Shown here piece by piece: positions 14,687 to 16,445 of a stretch of DNA of 16,445 bases (positions within the stretch are counted from its first letter, which is position 1; each line of letters begins with the position of its first letter). The DNA comes from Actinobacteria bacterium 13_1_40CM_66_12 (GTDB lineage Bacteria; Chloroflexota; Dormibacteria; Dormibacterales; Dormibacteraceae). The DNA lies in NCBI GenBank assembly GCA_001917895.1, contig MNEW01000018.1, positions 1 to 16,445 on the forward strand, given 5' to 3'. The notes under the pieces were generated by a model, which saw only the letters and a list, made by a program, of their open reading frames with translations, did no database searches and was not told where the DNA came from. Made by a program: the position numbers and the translations under genes.

Positions 14687-15667
14687 TCAGCGGACGGACT
14701 CAACTTCCCGACGGGAGGCCTTCGCTCGTAAAGCCTGGTGCCGCTCCGTTTGTTGCGCAACCGTGTCGATGACGTAGATAGGGCGTCCCTTGACCTGCTG
14801 GAAGACCCGTCCGATGTAGAGCCCGGTGACACCGGTGCTGATGATGATGAAGCCCCCGATCACGAGGATCAGAACGGCAAGGCTCGTGTAACCGGTCGGC
14901 GGGTGGGCCGTCACGTACAGGTAGACGAGCAACAGCGACCACAAGAGACCGACCCCGGCCACGACGAAACCCAGATAGACGATGTAGAGCAGGAGGTTGG
15001 TGGTCTGGAAGAAAACACCGGCGACCGCGTGCCGGAGGAGCCGCCCCAATGTGTATGAGCTCTCGCCCGCGGCTCGCTCGCCCTGTTCGATCTCGATGAT
15101 GCCCTGCTCGAAGCCGAGCCAGTTGAGGACGAAGAGGTAGTGGCGGTCCTGGTCGCCCAACGAGAGATAGGCCTCCACCACCTTGCGGCTCAGGATGCTG
15201 AACGTGCCGTACGACCCGTCGAGGTGGGTGCCCATGAAAGTGTTCAGCAGCTTGAAGTAGACGCGCGCGACGCCCTGACGGAAAGCGGACTGGACGCGCT
15301 GCTTCCGCCGGGCGAGGACCATGTCGAAGCCCTGCTTGGCACGCTCGAGCAGGCGGGGGATCGCCTCCGGCGGGTCCTGCAGGTCGCAGTCCATGACCAC
15401 GGTCCATACGCCATTGCTGGTGGCAAGGCCCGCGGTGATCGCCGCGTGCTGGCCGAAGTTGCGGCTCAGGCGGAGGGCCTTGACTCGCGGATCGGCGGCG
15501 GCCAGGTCCTCGAGGACCGTCCATGCCCCGTCTGGGCTGCGGTCGTCGACGAAGACGATCTCGTAGCTCTGCGTGATGGGAGTGATGGCGTCGACCAGGC
15601 GCTGGTGGAGAGGCGCGAGGCAGTCCCGGCAGCCGTAAACCGGCACGACGACACTGAGGTCGGCCAC
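14687..15667 (-). CDS. GtrB/DPM1-like polyprenyl-phosphate glycosyltransferase (GT2)
   Basis: The 326-residue enzyme is predicted to transfer a sugar from an NDP-sugar to a polyprenyl phosphate at the inner membrane face. The GT-A domain has LSVVVPVYGCRDCL (4-17), IVFVDDRSPDGAW (37-49), LSRNFGQHAAITAGL and the metal-binding DCDLQDPPE (93-101). FQQVKGRPIYVI near 289-300 is a strong family mark. Two membrane helices (about 223-253 and 262-287) near the C-terminus are as in GtrB and ArnC. GTG 15667 gives MADLSVVVP and lies 7 nt after a TATCAT box with no ribosome-binding site. It is first in the five-gene leftward operon. Sugar specificity cannot be read from the sequence. Confidence 0.92.
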   Translation of the reverse strand: MADLSVVVPVYGCRDCLAPLHQRLVDAITPITQSYEIVFVDDRSPDGAWTVLEDLAAADPRVKALRLSRNFGQHAAITAGLATSNGVWTVVMDCDLQDPPEAIPRLLERAKQGFDMVLARRKQRVQSAFRQGVARVYFKLLNTFMGTHLDGSYGTFSILSRKVVEAYLSLGDQDRHYLFVLNWLGFEQGIIEIEQGERAAGESSYTLGRLLRHAVAGVFFQTTNLLLYIVYLGFVVAGVGLLWSLLLVYLYVTAHPPTGYTSLAVLILVIGGFIIISTGVTGLYIGRVFQQVKGRPIYVIDTVAQQTERHQALRAKASRREVESVR

Positions 15668-15674
15668 GGCCGAG

Positions 15675-15680
15675 ATGATA
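15675..15680 (-). promoter_or_regulatory. Leaderless -10 box of the polysaccharide operon
   Basis: Minus-strand TATCAT (5 of 6 matches to TATAAT) ends 7 nt before the GTG at 15667. The -35 region (CTGGAA at a 16-bp spacing) is poor and overlaps that of the divergent promoter, so an activator may help. Confidence 0.55.
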
Positions 15681-15691
15681 GTTCCTGGCGC

Positions 15692-15719
15692 TTGAATTCC
15701 AGCTTCGCGCCGCTATAGT
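15692..15719 (+). promoter_or_regulatory. Leaderless promoter of wecE
   Basis: TTGAAT (15692-15697), a 16-bp spacer and TATAGT (15714-15719, 5 of 6 matches) precede the ATG at 15727 by exactly 7 nt. No Shine-Dalgarno sequence is present. Confidence 0.65.
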
Positions 15720-15726
15720 CGCCGCG

Positions 15727-16445
15727 ATGACCGGTCATATCTACCCCGAGGGCTCGATCCCGTTCACGCTGCCCACCCTCGAGGGCAACGAAGAGCTCTA
15801 CATGACCGAGGCACTGACCAAGAGCCGGCTCTCGGGAGACGGTCCTTTCACGAAGCGGTGCCACGGTTTCCTGGAGCAGACGCTCGGTGTCCCCAAGGCC
15901 CTGCTCACCACGTCCTGCACCGCCGCGCTGGAGATGTCGGCCCTCCTGCTCGACGTCAAGCCGGGTGACGAGGTGATCGTGCCTTCGTTCACGTTCGTCT
16001 CGTCCATCAACGCCTACGTCCTCCGCGGCGCCAAGCCGGTCTTCGCGGACATTCGCGCCGACACCATGAACATCGACGAGAAGCAGCTCGAGTCGCTCAT
16101 CACACCGCGGACCAAGGCCATCGTCGTCGTCCACTACGCGGGTGTCGGCTGCGAGATGGACTCGATCATGGCGACCGCCAACCGGCATGGGGTCGCGGTC
16201 GTCGAAGACAACGCGCACGGCCTGTTCGCAAAGTACCGGGGCCGCTTCCTCGGCACGTTCGGCCGCCTGGCGACCCTCAGCTTTCACGAGACCAAGAACT
16301 TCACGTGCGGCGAGGGCGGAGCACTGCTCATCAACGACCCCACACTGGTCGAGCGAGCGGAGATCATCCGCGAAAAGGGAACCGACCGCAGCCGCTTCTT
16401 CCGCGGCCAGGTCGACAAGTACACGTGGGTGGACATCGGGTCGAG
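15727..16445 (+). CDS. wecE: dTDP-4-amino-4,6-dideoxygalactose transaminase WecE/RffA, N-terminal part (runs off window)
   Basis: A PLP-dependent DegT/DnrJ/EryC1-family aminotransferase that in E. coli converts dTDP-4-keto-6-deoxyglucose to dTDP-4-amino-4,6-dideoxygalactose using glutamate. The 239 visible codons follow E. coli WecE closely: LTTSCTAALEMSALLLDVKP (60-79), PSFTFVSSINAYVLRGAKPV, DTMNIDE, VHYAGVGCEMDSIM, VVEDNAHG with PLP-binding Asp161, and SFHETKN with Schiff-base Lys190. CGEGGALLIND, REKGTDRSRFFRGQVDKYTW and DIGSS follow. The ATG at 15727 sits 7 nt after a strong -10 box, so the message is probably leaderless. It is divergent to the glycosyltransferase operon and probably makes the amino sugar used by it. 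About the last third of the protein lies outside the window. Confidence 0.94.
   Translation, partial: MTGHIYPEGSIPFTLPTLEGNEELYMTEALTKSRLSGDGPFTKRCHGFLEQTLGVPKALLTTSCTAALEMSALLLDVKPGDEVIVPSFTFVSSINAYVLRGAKPVFADIRADTMNIDEKQLESLITPRTKAIVVVHYAGVGCEMDSIMATANRHGVAVVEDNAHGLFAKYRGRFLGTFGRLATLSFHETKNFTCGEGGALLINDPTLVERAEIIREKGTDRSRFFRGQVDKYTWVDIGS

Noticed and set aside
1..16445. CRISPR arrays, insertion sequences, prophage or defence systems
   Set aside because: No regularly spaced repeats, transposase or phage-like genes were seen. The HNH protein alone does not make a defence island.

Overview
The window looks like chromosome of a high-GC, free-living bacterium. Many starts are GTG or TTG, genes are tightly packed with ATGA/GTGA overlaps, several promoters have leaderless geometry, and there is one DUF222-HNH endonuclease. 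This fits the high-GC Terrabacteria (Actinomycetota, Chloroflexota, Dormibacterota and relatives). No rRNA or strong phylogenetic marker is present, so the lineage is inference.

Left part (1-3283): a leftward unit of a 27-residue very basic protein gene, a CAU-anticodon tRNA and the 5' part of tilS. The last base of the tRNA's encoded CCA is also the first base of the tilS start codon. A long rightward gene for a polytopic membrane protein with a C-terminal spermidine-synthase-like domain starts next to this unit.

Housekeeping block (3284-9114, all leftward): ybeY, pth, mfd, mazG and a conserved 85-residue protein. pth/mfd and mfd/mazG overlap by 4 nt. Between mazG and the 85-aa gene the reading frame appears to change: a better-looking -1 frame runs to a stop 4 nt before the next ATG. 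This block joins tRNA and rRNA quality control, transcription-coupled repair and NTP-pool cleaning.

Middle (9119-11724): an extended-SDR sugar-nucleotide epimerase, head-to-head with ybeY only 4 bp away. It is followed directly by a four-helix membrane protein. A convergent DUF222/HNH endonuclease gene follows, with a near-ideal leaderless promoter whose -35/-10 spacer is almost entirely a palindrome. A Rho-independent terminator just beyond it closes the next operon.

Right part (11781-16445): a surface-polysaccharide cassette. Leftward are a GtrB-like polyprenyl-phosphate glycosyltransferase, a WbqC-family protein, a SAM methyltransferase, a NeuD/PglD-type acetyltransferase and a beta-propeller protein of glycosidase type. 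All five are contiguous or overlapping. Divergent to them is wecE (dTDP-4-keto-6-deoxyhexose aminotransferase, truncated by the window edge). The two transcripts arise from a 59-bp gap holding two outward-facing -10 boxes, each exactly 7 nt from its start codon. The likely product is an amino-deoxy sugar that is acylated and possibly methylated, then placed on a lipid-linked glycan.

The most noteworthy points are the tRNA-CCA/tilS-ATG fusion, the repeated TAnnnT-N6/7-start leaderless layout, the frame change after mazG, and the WbqC/propeller sugar cassette. No CRISPR array, insertion sequence, prophage or known defence system was seen.
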